Origin: an uncultured Clostridia bacterium
GTDB lineage: Bacteria > Bacillota > Clostridia > UBA1212 > SIG427
NCBI GenBank assembly: GCA_945965275.1
Contig: CAMFNB010000004.1
Span: 1-56,229, forward strand
Direction: 5' to 3'
Length of the DNA: 56,229 bases
Part shown: positions 46,363 through 55,270 of the stretch, piece by piece
How the letters are laid out: each line of letters begins with the position of its first letter
Numbering within the stretch: position 1 is the stretch's first letter
Program-made: the position numbers and the translations under genes
The notes under the pieces: model-generated
Told to the model about the DNA's origin: nothing
Seen by the model: only the letters and a program-made list of their open reading frames with translations
The model's database searches: none

Positions 46363-46444
46363 ATAATGTTTTTATCGAATAGTCTGTTATTAATTGTGTA
46401 ATAACACTTTTAACATTCTCATAAACATCACTTGATCTATACAT

Positions 46445-46753
46445 TCATATTGCTCCCAATATCAAAGAAATAAGCTTATTCTTTTCTTCAGGTGACAATT
46501 CACTGCCTTTTCTGGCAATTGCAGTAGCAATTGTATTGTACGCAGATTCCGCTTTTTCATCCTCATCCAAAAAATATTCCGTCTCTGTATTAAGAGCTTT
46601 GGCTACATTTACTACAATATCCATTCTGGGTCTTTGATTATTATGCAAATACCTTGATATAGAGCTCTCTGTAATACCGGATATCTCAGATAATTGTTTC
46701 TGAGATATTCCTCTCTCGGTCATAATTTTGATTACTTTTTCGCACCAGTTCAT
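46445..46753 (-). CDS. XRE-family transcriptional regulator of the rhaA-end element
   Basis: This 102-residue protein has a helix-turn-helix of the Cro/cI type (about 14-58): ISQKQLSEISGITESSISR forms helices 2-3, followed by RPRMDIVVNVAKALN. The C-terminal tail (about 65-102) is helical and may dimerise. Small stand-alone XRE proteins commonly repress the promoters of mobile elements or toxin-antitoxin loci. AAGGAGAC precedes the ATG. A 26-bp palindrome-containing element just upstream of its promoter recurs 511 bp away, which suggests autoregulation and control of the neighbouring genes. Confidence 0.9.
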   Translation of the reverse strand: MNWCEKVIKIMTERGISQKQLSEISGITESSISRYLHNNQRPRMDIVVNVAKALNTETEYFLDEDEKAESAYNTIATAIARKGSELSPEEKNKLISLILGAI

Positions 46754-46783
46754 TATATGTCTCCTTGAAGATTTATATCATAT

Positions 46784-46812
46784 ATTATATGCCAAAGTTG
46801 TTGCATTGTCGA
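46784..46812 (-). promoter_or_regulatory. promoter of the XRE gene
   Basis: On the minus strand TCGACA (46807-46812), a 17-bp spacer and TATAAT (46784-46789). An extra half-site ATGCAAC lies in the spacer. Confidence 0.8.
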
Positions 46813-46836
46813 TATTCGAAATTGCATTTTTGCAAT
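46811..46836. promoter_or_regulatory. 26-bp element, copy B (candidate XRE operator)
   Basis: Palindrome ATTGCATTTTTGCAAT (46821-46836) preceded by GATATT. It abuts the -35 box of the XRE promoter, a fitting position for repressor or activator binding. Confidence 0.6.
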
Positions 46837-46855
46837 ATTTTATTCAAATAATAAA

Positions 46856-46880
46856 CAGTCCTCTTGTTTTCAAGGGACTG
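46856..46880 (-). terminator. terminator of rhaA
   Basis: Stem CAGTCC(T)CTTG pairs with CAAGGGACTG around TTTT, with one bulged T. On the minus strand a T-rich tail follows. Confidence 0.8.
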
Positions 46881-46891
46881 TTTATTACATT

Positions 46892-46926
46892 AAGATTTAA
46901 TTATCTCTTAAGCTGAACTTCTTCTT
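46892..46926. repeat. 35-bp direct repeat, rhaA-proximal copy (putative att site)
   Basis: Identical to 45268-45302. It covers the last 26 bp of rhaA including its stop (46901-46903) and 9 bp beyond. Confidence 0.93.
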
Positions 46927-48160
46927 CGTACTTCTTGATTTCGTCGAACCATGCAGGACCTGCAACTACGCCGCATTCTTCACAGTACTTATCCCATACT
47001 GCGCCGAAGGGCATTGTCTTCATTTCTTCCTGCATCATCATAAGTTCTGTAAGCTTATTCTCATCCTGAAGAGATTTAAGCATTGCATTAGGAGTAACCA
47101 TTGCTGAAAGGAGCGCTTTCTCCCAGCTTCTGATACCTACTACCCAAGCTGATACTCTGTTAATTGAAGCATCGAAATAGTCAAGAGCCATGTATACTCT
47201 GTCGAGTGCATCGCATCTTACGATTTCCTTAGCCATTTCCTTTGTCTCATCATCAAAGAGAAGAACGTGGTCAGAATCCCATCTTACGCCTCTTGTAATG
47301 TGAAGAGCGATTTCAGGCCAGTAACAAAGGAGTGCGGGAATCTTATCTGATACAACTTCTGTAGGATGATAATGTCCGTTATCCATAAGAGGGAGAACAT
47401 TTTCATGAGTTGCAGCATATGTAAGTGTAAACTCAGCTGAACCTACTGTGTATGACTCAACGCCGATACCGAATACCTTTGATTCAACACAAGGCTTAAC
47501 AAGCTTAGGATCAAAAGGTTCTGAAAGGATAGCCTCGATTGACTCCTTGTATCTCATTCTCGGTCCCATTCTGTCAGCAGGAACATCTTTGTATCCGTCA
47601 CCTGTCCAAATATTCATTACACAAGGATAACCTGTTTCTTTTGCAAAATATTCTGAAATTCTTACGCAGGCTTTACCGTGTTCAATCCAGAAATCTCTTG
47701 TTGCTTTGTCAGGAGATGAAAGTGTAAGACCGTCTTTAATCTTAGGATGTGAGAAAAATGTGGGGTTAAAATCAATACCTGTGTTGTATTTCTTTGCAAG
47801 CTCCACCCACTTCTTGAAGTGTCTTGGCTCAAGCTTGTCTCTGTCAACAAAGCCGTCTTCCTCGAAAATAGCATAGCAAGCGTGAACATTGAGTTTCTTT
47901 TTACCGGGAGCAAGGGAAAATACTTTCTCATAGTCTTCAAAAAGCTGCTCAGGAGTAGTAGCCTTTCCCGGGTAGTTACCTGTAGTCTGAATTCCGCCTG
48001 TTAAAGGTCCGTCATGGTCAAAACCGATAACGTCATCACCCTGCCAGCAATGAACCGAAAGCGGGATTTCTTTAAGTTTTGCAATAGCAGCATCAGTGTC
48101 TACACCGAGTTCAGCATAGCGTGCCTTTGCAAGTTCGTAAGCTTCGTTTACGTTTTTCAT
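46901..48160 (-). CDS. rhaA: L-rhamnose isomerase
   Basis: This 419-residue enzyme converts L-rhamnose to L-rhamnulose. HCWQGDDVIGFDHDGPLTGG, NFDPTFFSHPK-like FNPTFFSHPKIKDG, NIWTGDGYKD, MDNGHYHPTEVVSDKIPA and HITRGVRWDSDHVL carry the metal and sugar ligands of the TIM-barrel family. The C-terminus EEVQLKR lies in the 35-bp repeat, so the present 3' end may have been supplied by the adjacent element. No rhaB or rhaD is nearby. A GGAGAAAC ribosome binding site precedes the ATG. Confidence 0.95.
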   Translation of the reverse strand: MKNVNEAYELAKARYAELGVDTDAAIAKLKEIPLSVHCWQGDDVIGFDHDGPLTGGIQTTGNYPGKATTPEQLFEDYEKVFSLAPGKKKLNVHACYAIFEEDGFVDRDKLEPRHFKKWVELAKKYNTGIDFNPTFFSHPKIKDGLTLSSPDKATRDFWIEHGKACVRISEYFAKETGYPCVMNIWTGDGYKDVPADRMGPRMRYKESIEAILSEPFDPKLVKPCVESKVFGIGVESYTVGSAEFTLTYAATHENVLPLMDNGHYHPTEVVSDKIPALLCYWPEIALHITRGVRWDSDHVLLFDDETKEMAKEIVRCDALDRVYMALDYFDASINRVSAWVVGIRSWEKALLSAMVTPNAMLKSLQDENKLTELMMMQEEMKTMPFGAVWDKYCEECGVVAGPAWFDEIKKYEEEVQLKR

Positions 48161-48276
48161 TTTATAGTTTCTCCTTGTCTTAATAGAATCGTAACATTTG
48201 CCTATAGTTTACCATTTTCATTGAAATAAAACAAGGATATTGATATAATAAAAGCACTTTGAAAAGGGGTGTTTTT

Positions 48277-48642
48277 ATGAGCAATATGACAGGTAAAACA
48301 AGTTGGTTTATACCGGATGCTTTCTTCCCGGTTAAAGACAACGGAGACTATGTAAGCCACGAAGCTGTATGCGTTTTAAATCCCAATAATCAGGACGCAC
48401 ACATCAGCATCACTCTCTACTTTGAGGACAAGGATCCAATCACCGGATTTGAGGCAATTTGCCCTGCAAAACGCACAAATCATATTCGTATGGACAAGAT
48501 TGTTTCAAAAGACGGACTCAAGGTTGAAAAAGGAGTTCCATATGCCATGATGGTTGAATCGGATACTCCGATTGTATGCCAGTATTCACGTTGTGACACA
48601 ACTCAGGCTGAGGTGTCATTCATGGGACTTCTTGCATATTGA
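48277..48642 (+). CDS. ASRT (sensory rhodopsin transducer)-family protein
   Basis: This 121-residue beta-rich protein has WFIPDAFFPV, SHEAVCVLNPNNQDAHI, ITLYFEDKDPI, KRTNHIRMD and TPIVCQYSRCDTTQAEVSF, the conserved order of the ASRT family named after the Anabaena sensory rhodopsin transducer. In bacteria without rhodopsins these proteins are thought to bind small ligands such as sugars. It diverges from rhaA, which supports a rhamnose or related sugar link; this is inference. The ATG at 48277 with AAAAGGGG upstream is preferred to an upstream in-frame codon at 48259. Confidence 0.82.
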   Translation: MSNMTGKTSWFIPDAFFPVKDNGDYVSHEAVCVLNPNNQDAHISITLYFEDKDPITGFEAICPAKRTNHIRMDKIVSKDGLKVEKGVPYAMMVESDTPIVCQYSRCDTTQAEVSFMGLLAY

Positions 48643-48670
48643 TAAATACAAATTTTAAAACAGGAACAAA

Positions 48671-49195
48671 ATGTTTTCAGAAGACCTTAACACAGAAGAC
48701 AAATTATTAATACTGCTTGCGCTCGAAACATACGGAATGCCGATTACTGATATGTACCTGACTGAGCTTCTGCTCTCTCCCGGTTATATGAACTATTTCA
48801 GCATACACGATGCCCTCGGCAAGCTCGTTTCAAATAACCTCGTTGACAGAGTCCTTGACAATGAGGGAATACCGATGTATTCAATCAATCAGGCGGGAAA
48901 AGATGTTTTTACCGAGTTCGGTTATCTGCTCCCTGACGGACTTGCAACAAAATATGAAAATCACATTATGAAAAGCCGTAATGAGATCAAGAAAAAGATT
49001 GAGGTTAATTCTTCTGTTTCAAGCGACGCGGACGGTAATTATTTCGCAAGACTCTTTGTCAGAGACGGCAGCAATTACGTGGTGGACATTAAGGTGCCTG
49101 CAGCAGGCTCTGATGATGCAAACAACATGTGTCGGCGTTGGAAGGAAAACAATTCCGAAATGTATCTTAAAATAATGGAAGCGCTTCATCTGTGA
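48671..49195 (+). CDS. DUF4364-family protein
   Basis: This 174-residue protein has an N-terminal winged-helix-like region (EDKLLILLALETYGMPITDMY up to about residue 80, with LGKLVSNNLVDRV and YSINQAGKDVF) and a C-terminal beta-rich part (YFARLFVRDGSNYVVDI). It fits DUF4364, common in Clostridia and thought to be a DNA-binding regulator. It lies 28 bp after the ASRT gene. Its stop codon is inside the terminator stem. Confidence 0.82.
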   Translation: MFSEDLNTEDKLLILLALETYGMPITDMYLTELLLSPGYMNYFSIHDALGKLVSNNLVDRVLDNEGIPMYSINQAGKDVFTEFGYLLPDGLATKYENHIMKSRNEIKKKIEVNSSVSSDADGNYFARLFVRDGSNYVVDIKVPAAGSDDANNMCRRWKENNSEMYLKIMEALHL

Positions 49196-49209
49196 AGCGC
49201 TTCTTTTTT
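49178..49209 (+). terminator. terminator overlapping the end of the DUF4364 gene
   Basis: Arms GAAGCGCTTCA (49178-49188) and TGAAGCGCTTC (49193-49203) are followed by a T run. The TGA stop is part of the right arm. Confidence 0.9.
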
Positions 49210-49849
49210 ACAGTAATTTATTCACAAGCTTTGATTTATATGCAAGCAACAGACAAGGCACTATCAGTACCGGTGTGGCAAGAACATCAATTGCGGAATG
49301 CTGTTTTACCAACACCGTTGAGAATATCACGAGCACGGTAAAAAACCAACAAAGTATTTTTACCCAGCCCTTGTCCTTCAGATTTACGCACCTTGCAATT
49401 GCAATCGACGCACCCACCGAATTCATTACGTGCATGCTGGGTAAAACATTCACGCTATGAGGGTCTGCCTCATATATGAATTTTGTTGCATACTCCCAAA
49501 TGTTCTGAGGATTTTCCAGCACCGGTCTTAAGTCATGACCGTTCGGCACTATGGTGCAGAAAAGGAGTGTTAAGGACACTTCCGAAGCATAGAAAACCAT
49601 CAGCCTTATAAATTCCTTTTTGTCCTTTAATCCGGTATAAATAAGAGAAAATGCCACATAGAAATACCAAAGAATATAAAAGATGATAAAAACAGGCACA
49701 AAAGGAATGATATCATCAAGCACACAATGTACTGAAATGAACCATTCTCTCCCTCTTGATGTTTTTTCCAGAATTTGATACCAGATTATTTGAAAAGGAA
49801 AAAACAGAAGAAGCAGCCAGTGCATGTTATCTTTTATTTTTTTCTTCAT
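49208..49849 (-). CDS. PAP2-family membrane phosphatase
   Basis: This 213-residue protein has about five to six membrane helices and the PAP2 catalytic motifs LPSMHVMN and KQHSAIDVLATP. The first motif (KxxxxxxRP) is weak. Family members dephosphorylate phosphatidic acid or undecaprenyl pyrophosphate. It overlaps the preceding gene by 4 bp and is the last gene of an envelope operon, which makes lipid-carrier recycling plausible. Confidence 0.82.
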   Translation of the reverse strand: MKKKIKDNMHWLLLLFFPFQIIWYQILEKTSRGREWFISVHCVLDDIIPFVPVFIIFYILWYFYVAFSLIYTGLKDKKEFIRLMVFYASEVSLTLLFCTIVPNGHDLRPVLENPQNIWEYATKFIYEADPHSVNVLPSMHVMNSVGASIAIARCVNLKDKGWVKILCWFFTVLVIFSTVLVKQHSAIDVLATPVLIVPCLLLAYKSKLVNKLL

Positions 49850-51498
49850 TTGAATAAATCGTCTCCGAATTGTTTTTGTTTTTTATTCATGTCACTGTTG
49901 TACTGTGAAACTTTGAAATCAAAATTCGGTTCACTTCTCTGCTCCGGTACAACATCACTGAAAAGACTGTTGTCATACGGAAGCGGATCTTCAGTATCTT
50001 CATAATACTCATATAAATCATCTTCAGAGTCAGTTGTTTCCTCCTGCTCCTGAATTGTTTCTTCGTAAACCGGTTCAAAGCCGTCTTCTTCAGGTTCAAT
50101 GGTTTCAGGTTCTTCAGCCGGAATTTCCTCAGGAATTTCCTCAGGAATCTCCTGGATTACTTCTTCAGAAACATCTGCTTCATCAGGGATTTCTTCTGCA
50201 GGAACTTCCGGAACTGCTGTTTCTTCAGGAGCGGCTTTCTCGTGAGGTGCAGGAGCCTTGGAAGCTGTTGCATAAGGCTGCTGATACTGAGGCTGACCCC
50301 ACTGATTCAGTACAGGCGGTACCTGTCCCGGGTACATATTCTGATGAGGGTACGGCTGACCCTGCTGGTATGCAGGCTGTCTGTACTGAGGATTCTGCTG
50401 ATAACCCCGGCCGTACTGAGTATTCTGTCCTTGATTATACTTTTGATTCTGTCCGCCGGTGAATCCCGACTGAAACAGCTGCGATTTTCTGTATCTCTTT
50501 CTCTTAGAAGCAGATTCCTCAAGGGGAACCTCTTCTGATTTTTCTTCGTTGATCTTCCTTCTCGCATAAATAATGAATACCACAATAATGCAGAGAAGCA
50601 CTAAAATAAATCCGAGTACACCCATGACTACCCAGTCACCAATGTCAGCTTCACCTGTAAAAATTCTCGTGAAATATGCCCGAATGGTGTCCCAGATTCT
50701 CATCCATGTGTCATTTTCTTCAGGCTCAGGGTTTACCACGTCCATAGGACCTGCCGTGTTTTTAATCATCGGAGACCAGTCATAAAGACCTTCAAGTCCG
50801 AATCTTTGGAATGTCACTTCAATTCTGTCATATACATAGAAGCCTTTTTCACCCTGCGGGTTCATTGCATACACAACGTAATACTCGCTTGTTTCGGCAC
50901 TTAAATATTTATATGCTTCACTTACCCAAACAGTGATTTCTTCGCCCTCGATGTTAACCTGTTTTTCAAGGAATCCTTCCGGAGACGGTACGTTATCCGG
51001 TTTCTGAAGAATGATATAGTTTTCGGTACTGGCCGTGATATTTATGTATTTTGTGAAAACCTCTGACTCTTTATCGTATGCATAGAGGCCTGATTTTTCC
51101 TTATTTGTGGCTTCTAAGTACATAAGAATTATACCGCTGTCCTTGTTTTCAGCGGCCCATACAAGATTATCTTTATAGATGTATGTGAATTCAACAAAGC
51201 CTGCGGGGAGCTCCATATCTTCCGGTTTTTGTGAAATATGGAGAATCGTTCCGTTGGCTGTAACTTCAATTTTGGCATCAGAATAATCAGATGCACTTCC
51301 TGCGGGAGTCGGACTCGGTGATGCGGTCGGCTCAACAGTCGGAGTTGCGGAAGGTGCAGGTGTTGCAGAAGTTTCTGCTGTCGGAGTATTATTTTCGACA
51401 GGAGTCGGCGATTCCGCATATGAGAAAATTATGCCTGTAAAAAAGCATACCAGGCATATTAAAGATATAGTCAGTTTTTTAACAAGATTCTTTTTCAT
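49846..51498 (-). CDS. exported single-pass membrane protein with repeated domain and Pro/Gln/Glu-rich tail
   Basis: This 550-residue protein has a signal peptide (1-28, cut after SYA), a Pro/Thr/Ser linker (29-67), two similar extracellular units (about 85-150 and 160-233; both have KP...P.GF..., then ...LYAYD or ...FYVYD), a membrane helix (about 288-312), a basic stop-transfer stretch, and a cytoplasmic tail rich in Gln/Pro/Tyr and then Glu. No family is recognised. It is coupled by ATGA overlaps to a glucosaminidase gene before it and a PAP2 gene after it, suggesting a role in cell-wall turnover or its sensing. Confidence 0.75.
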   Translation of the reverse strand: MKKNLVKKLTISLICLVCFFTGIIFSYAESPTPVENNTPTAETSATPAPSATPTVEPTASPSPTPAGSASDYSDAKIEVTANGTILHISQKPEDMELPAGFVEFTYIYKDNLVWAAENKDSGIILMYLEATNKEKSGLYAYDKESEVFTKYINITASTENYIILQKPDNVPSPEGFLEKQVNIEGEEITVWVSEAYKYLSAETSEYYVVYAMNPQGEKGFYVYDRIEVTFQRFGLEGLYDWSPMIKNTAGPMDVVNPEPEENDTWMRIWDTIRAYFTRIFTGEADIGDWVVMGVLGFILVLLCIIVVFIIYARRKINEEKSEEVPLEESASKRKRYRKSQLFQSGFTGGQNQKYNQGQNTQYGRGYQQNPQYRQPAYQQGQPYPHQNMYPGQVPPVLNQWGQPQYQQPYATASKAPAPHEKAAPEETAVPEVPAEEIPDEADVSEEVIQEIPEEIPEEIPAEEPETIEPEEDGFEPVYEETIQEQEETTDSEDDLYEYYEDTEDPLPYDNSLFSDVVPEQRSEPNFDFKVSQYNSDMNKKQKQFGDDLFK

Positions 51499-54242
51499 CT
51501 GTTGTTTTTAAAGTCTGTCCATTTTTCCCAGAGCTTTGCTCTTGTCATTACTCCGACACTTCCGTCAACTGATAAATTATAATCGGTTTGGAATTGTTTT
51601 ACAATATTCGCAGTGGCAGGTCCGAAGCCTCCGTCTACTGAAATATCATATCCCAAATTGTACAGAATTGACTGTACCCAAAGTACATTTTCTCCCCTGT
51701 CTCCCTGTCTTACGGATTTTGCAGGGATTGAATATTCGTCTGCATCATGCTCAAGAGGCTCAGGAGTAGGTTTGCTGCTGTTTTTCAGCTCTTCCCATTT
51801 TGAAACAAGGACTGCTCTTGTCATTGCTCCCACGCTACCGTCGGCATCAAGTTTGTTGTCCTTTTGGAACCGAACAACAACTGCTTTTGTTGCAGGACCG
51901 AAACCGCCGTCAACTGATACTGAATATCCCAGCTTTACAAGAATTGACTGAAGCCAGAGAACATTGTTTCCCCTGTCTCCCTGTCTGACTGAAGCAGTCG
52001 GAACACTGTACTGATCCGGGTTAATATTTGCGGATTCGTTTTCTTCCGGATTTGGCGTCGGCGTAGGTGTCTTAGTTGGTGTTGGTACCGGACTTGGTGT
52101 CGGTGTCGGCGCCTTAGTTGGTGTCGGAACAGGTGTTGGTGCAGGTGTTGGTGCAGGTGTTGGTGCAGGAGTTGTTCCGTATGCAGCCTTTACCTTATTC
52201 CAGTCTTCAATAAGTTTTGCTCTTGTGCCGGGTCCTACTCTTCCGTCCACAGAAAGTCCGCTTGCTCTCTGATACTGTTTAACAAAATTTGCAGACTGTG
52301 TGCCAAAGCTTCCGTCAACTGTTATGCCGTAACCGAGAGATGCGAGAACTGACTGAACCCATTTTGCGTCATCACCCTTAGATCCTGATGCAACTGATTC
52401 TGTGGGAACAGGATAGCTGTCCGGTTCGTAACTTATTTTGCTTTCCGAAGCAGAAAGTCTTTTTACAGTGATATAGTAAAGTCTTTTGTCACCGTTTCCT
52501 GCGGTAACATCAATCGTGAATTTATTATCGCCTACAGAAAGAGACTTGGTTCCTGTTCCGCTTGTTTTTGCTTCTGAGCAGTAAGGCATTGCGGAAAGAG
52601 ATATGTTATTTTCCCAGTAAGGAACTTTAATCGTATAACTGTATGTGCTCGGTGTAACAGGTTCTGTTGTTCCGTATACACCATATGTGAATGCCCCTAT
52701 TTTATTATTCGGGCATCCGTCCTTGCTCGGAAGCGGGCACGGAGATGAAGGCATTCCGTTATATACGGGAATTTTGAAAACGATGGCTTCATCAAGAAGG
52801 CCCAAAGATGTGTACTGATTCTTTGTCGAAACTGCCTCAGATTCGGGAGCCTGTATGTTCTGCATGTACTGATGCCAGAATCCTGAGTTTGCGGTGTAAA
52901 CCACATCGAATTTCTGAAGATAAAGTGTATCCTGTCCCTTTGAAATATATCCGTCATAAAGGAATGCGGCACCGCCTAAGATTGAAAGATACGGGCTTGT
53001 CCATCCCTCTGTTCTTGCTTTTTTAAGACCGCTTGTGATTACGGCTGCTGAGGTTGATCCGGATGCTGAAATATTGAAGTAGTTATACAGTCCCTCATAT
53101 CCCGAATATGTACCTGAAATAAGTGCACTGTTTCCGGATGATCCCTGTTCCTGTCGAACTCTTGCTGCAAGGAAATACGGTGAAACATTGGCCTTTTTAC
53201 CGGCCTCAACAAATACTTCAGCATATGTTTTGTCAGAACCCGGGCATAATTTACCATACATGAATGTGCCTTTGATAACTGCATTTACTCCGGCCACTGT
53301 CTGATTATCAGAATAAGTGAGTTTTTCGAATTGGAAGACCTTTGATGAAGTCATGAAATTACGGGGATCCATATAGTATGAGAGGAATTCCTTTGATACC
53401 TGAACGCCCTTCGGTGAGCTGTATACTTTCCATGTGCAGGAAGTCCAGTCGAAGCAGCTTCCCACATCAGTTGCCTTCCATGAAGATTTGACGTTGCTCT
53501 GTCTGCAGTCAACGATATTGTTACCCTCCCGCATTTCTCCGCCTATTACAAAATCCCACGAAAGATTTGTTTTGAGAGGTTCAAACACCCAATTCGGATG
53601 TTCTGAATGCATTGTTCGAAGATATGGTTTATATGAATCCGGGAATGCGGAGATACTGCTTTCAAAATCAGCGTCTGTTGTCGGAGCACTTCCCTTGATG
53701 ACATTCCATCTTGCAATCATTTCCTGCCTTGTTGCCGGGCCGACATTTCCGTCAGCATAAAGTTCATAATATTCCTGGAATTTTATTACAGCATTCTGTG
53801 TGCCTTTTCCGAAACTGCCGTCAATTGTAACAGGCCATCCGAGTTTACCCAGCATTGCCTGAACCCAGTATGCGTCGTTGCCTGTGGCACCGATTTTTAC
53901 GGATTCGGTAGGAGTTTTGTAATCATCCGGATTGTCGCTTGCAGCAGAAGATGAGTTAATTGTCACAAATTTTGTTGCAACATAACCATATCCCCCGTTA
54001 TATGTGATTTTATACCAGCTGTACTGACCTCCCGGAACTTCTTCGTGAATTGTTACTGTGTCTCCGTTGTATAAAGAGCCGAGTTTGGAATATTCCGTTC
54101 CTGCCCCGGAACGAACCGTGAGTGATGTATCTACATGAACTGTTCCTGTCTGAGATGCATGAACCGAAAGAGAAAAAACGGCAACCAAAAGGAGTGCCGG
54201 CAGGGCAATTAAAACAAATAACTTTCCTTTAATCTTTTTCAT
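51495..54242 (-). CDS. secreted multidomain glucosaminidase with SH3 and four peptidoglycan-binding domains
   Basis: This 915-residue protein has a signal peptide (1-29), an SH3b domain (about 32-95), a first PG_binding_1 domain (about 110-178), a GH73/LytG-like catalytic domain (about 200-495, with [12 protein letters not shown] placing the likely catalytic Glu at 365), a cadherin-like beta sandwich (about 535-595), a second PG_binding_1 domain (about 615-685), a Pro/Thr linker (690-735) and two more PG_binding_1 domains (about 748-820 and 840-910). It is predicted to cleave peptidoglycan at N-acetylglucosamine. It heads a three-gene envelope operon. Confidence 0.88.
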   Translation of the reverse strand: MKKIKGKLFVLIALPALLLVAVFSLSVHASQTGTVHVDTSLTVRSGAGTEYSKLGSLYNGDTVTIHEEVPGGQYSWYKITYNGGYGYVATKFVTINSSSAASDNPDDYKTPTESVKIGATGNDAYWVQAMLGKLGWPVTIDGSFGKGTQNAVIKFQEYYELYADGNVGPATRQEMIARWNVIKGSAPTTDADFESSISAFPDSYKPYLRTMHSEHPNWVFEPLKTNLSWDFVIGGEMREGNNIVDCRQSNVKSSWKATDVGSCFDWTSCTWKVYSSPKGVQVSKEFLSYYMDPRNFMTSSKVFQFEKLTYSDNQTVAGVNAVIKGTFMYGKLCPGSDKTYAEVFVEAGKKANVSPYFLAARVRQEQGSSGNSALISGTYSGYEGLYNYFNISASGSTSAAVITSGLKKARTEGWTSPYLSILGGAAFLYDGYISKGQDTLYLQKFDVVYTANSGFWHQYMQNIQAPESEAVSTKNQYTSLGLLDEAIVFKIPVYNGMPSSPCPLPSKDGCPNNKIGAFTYGVYGTTEPVTPSTYSYTIKVPYWENNISLSAMPYCSEAKTSGTGTKSLSVGDNKFTIDVTAGNGDKRLYYITVKRLSASESKISYEPDSYPVPTESVASGSKGDDAKWVQSVLASLGYGITVDGSFGTQSANFVKQYQRASGLSVDGRVGPGTRAKLIEDWNKVKAAYGTTPAPTPAPTPAPTPVPTPTKAPTPTPSPVPTPTKTPTPTPNPEENESANINPDQYSVPTASVRQGDRGNNVLWLQSILVKLGYSVSVDGGFGPATKAVVVRFQKDNKLDADGSVGAMTRAVLVSKWEELKNSSKPTPEPLEHDADEYSIPAKSVRQGDRGENVLWVQSILYNLGYDISVDGGFGPATANIVKQFQTDYNLSVDGSVGVMTRAKLWEKWTDFKNNR
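52132..52167 (-). repeat. three exact 12-bp tandem repeats in the glucosaminidase linker
   Basis: GGTGTTGGTGCA occurs three times in direct succession. It encodes the APTP repeats of the linker and may vary in number between strains by slippage. Confidence 0.9.
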
Positions 54243-54262
54243 CTTTTGTGTCTCTCTTTCGT

Positions 54263-54297
54263 AAAAAAAAATAGGTATAAATAAATTATACCTATTT
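54263..54297 (-). terminator. terminator of the TPR gene
   Basis: Perfect 12-bp arms AAATAGGTATAA (54269-54280) and TTATACCTATTT (54286-54297) with a T8 tail on the minus strand. It separates the TPR gene from the envelope operon. Confidence 0.9.
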
Positions 54298-54317
54298 AAA
54301 TATGGAAAATCAAATCA

Positions 54318-55199
54318 TCAGGGTTCTATGGCAAAATCATACAGGCTGTTGTTAAGCGAAGTGATTCGTTTGCCGTTAATGCAGGCACGGGCAAAGAAAT
54401 CGTCTATGTCCCTGAACCACTCTTCATCAAATCTTATTGCAAGACCGTTGTTACTTTTTATTGCTCTTACCGTAAAAGGCCTTCTGTTGTACTTGAAAGA
54501 CACTGTCTTCGGAGTTTCCAAAACATAGAACAAATCATAAAGACCGAAATATGTTTCATCTATCATTATGATGCTGTATAAATCCTTAACAAGGAATTTC
54601 ATTGTTGTAAGATCGCCGAAAAAGGCATTGTTTTGCAGTCTGTATTCCAGTATATTGCGGGCCTTCATAAGGAGGTCAACCGCTTCCACGAGTTTGTTTT
54701 CCTGTTTTCTGATTCTGGAAAGTCTCGCACAGACCTCCGGAAGATGATACCATTCAAGTTCATTGGTGTTTACTCTCTTGTAAAGAGCTTCCATCAATTC
54801 TTTGTATTTGTCGTAATCTTTTTCAACATGGAATCCGTTACGATACATATCAGCCACTTTGTATATGGCATTTATGTCACCCTTATCTGCAGCAAACTTA
54901 AAATGCTCATAAGCTTTTTCGTAGTCAGTCTTTCCCGTTCTTCCGTAATACCAGATGTATCCGAGTCCTATATGAGCCTGAATGTTCTCATCGTCAGTCG
55001 CCATGTCGTAATACTCAAGAGCTTTGTCGAACTGTTTTTGTCCGTAATAAAAGCCGGCAAGCTGAGTCATGGCTTCTTTATCATTTTGTTCACTGATTAA
55101 AAACTCAAGAGCACTAATAAAGGATTCATCGTCTTCCTGTGACGGTATTGAGTTTTGCTCAAATGCTTTTACAATTGTTTTTGCTTCCGAAATGGTCAT
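54318..55199 (-). CDS. tetratricopeptide/Sel1-repeat protein
   Basis: This 293-residue soluble protein has repeated helical pairs (about 40-190) with TPR/SEL1-like sequences KEAMTQLAGFYYGQKQFDKAL, IQAHIGLGYIWYYG and KAYEHFKFAADKGDINAIYK (each shown only in part). The C-terminal third (about 215-293) has no recognised family. Such repeats mediate protein contacts. It is separated by 71 bp from the upstream small gene. Confidence 0.8.
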   Translation of the reverse strand: MTISEAKTIVKAFEQNSIPSQEDDESFISALEFLISEQNDKEAMTQLAGFYYGQKQFDKALEYYDMATDDENIQAHIGLGYIWYYGRTGKTDYEKAYEHFKFAADKGDINAIYKVADMYRNGFHVEKDYDKYKELMEALYKRVNTNELEWYHLPEVCARLSRIRKQENKLVEAVDLLMKARNILEYRLQNNAFFGDLTTMKFLVKDLYSIIMIDETYFGLYDLFYVLETPKTVSFKYNRRPFTVRAIKSNNGLAIRFDEEWFRDIDDFFARACINGKRITSLNNSLYDFAIEP

Positions 55200-55270
55200 T
55201 AACTAATCTCCCCTTTTAGTTTGTGATCATATCCTATAACTGCAAGTGTCCCTTAAATATCTCTTTCTCA

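Larger units (their letters stand above)
46036..46444. other. 409-bp stretch without an intact gene: gene remnants, hairpins and a regulatory palindrome
   Basis: This is the only long stretch in the window without an intact gene. It holds a frameshifted small gene (46134-46345), part of a short ORF (46016-46165), a terminator-like hairpin (46335-46362), a second hairpin at 46207-46233 (TCAAAAAAACA/TGTTTTTTGA) and a copy of a 26-bp element also found before the XRE gene. A promoter for the two downstream genes is expected here but no strong -35/-10 pair was found. Confidence 0.7.
45268..46926. mobile_element. putative 1.6-kb element inserted at the 3' end of rhaA
   Basis: The segment lies between perfect 35-bp direct repeats 1624 bp apart, one of which is the true 3' end of rhaA. 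Insertion therefore left rhaA intact and duplicated its end, as site-specific elements do at gene termini. Contents on the minus strand are an XRE repressor, a broken small gene, a short ORF and two unknown genes. The DNA is visibly more AT-rich than its surroundings. No integrase, transposase or terminal inverted repeat is seen, so it may be a decayed element or one moved in trans. Confidence 0.6.

Noticed and set aside
50110-50160. Tandem GGAATTTCCTCA-type repeats
   Set aside because: They encode the EEIP repeats of the acidic tail of the 550-residue protein and need no separate explanation.
52040-52170. Short tandem repeats that could suggest a CRISPR-like array
   Set aside because: They are in frame within the glucosaminidase gene and encode a Pro/Thr linker; there are no unique spacers of constant length.
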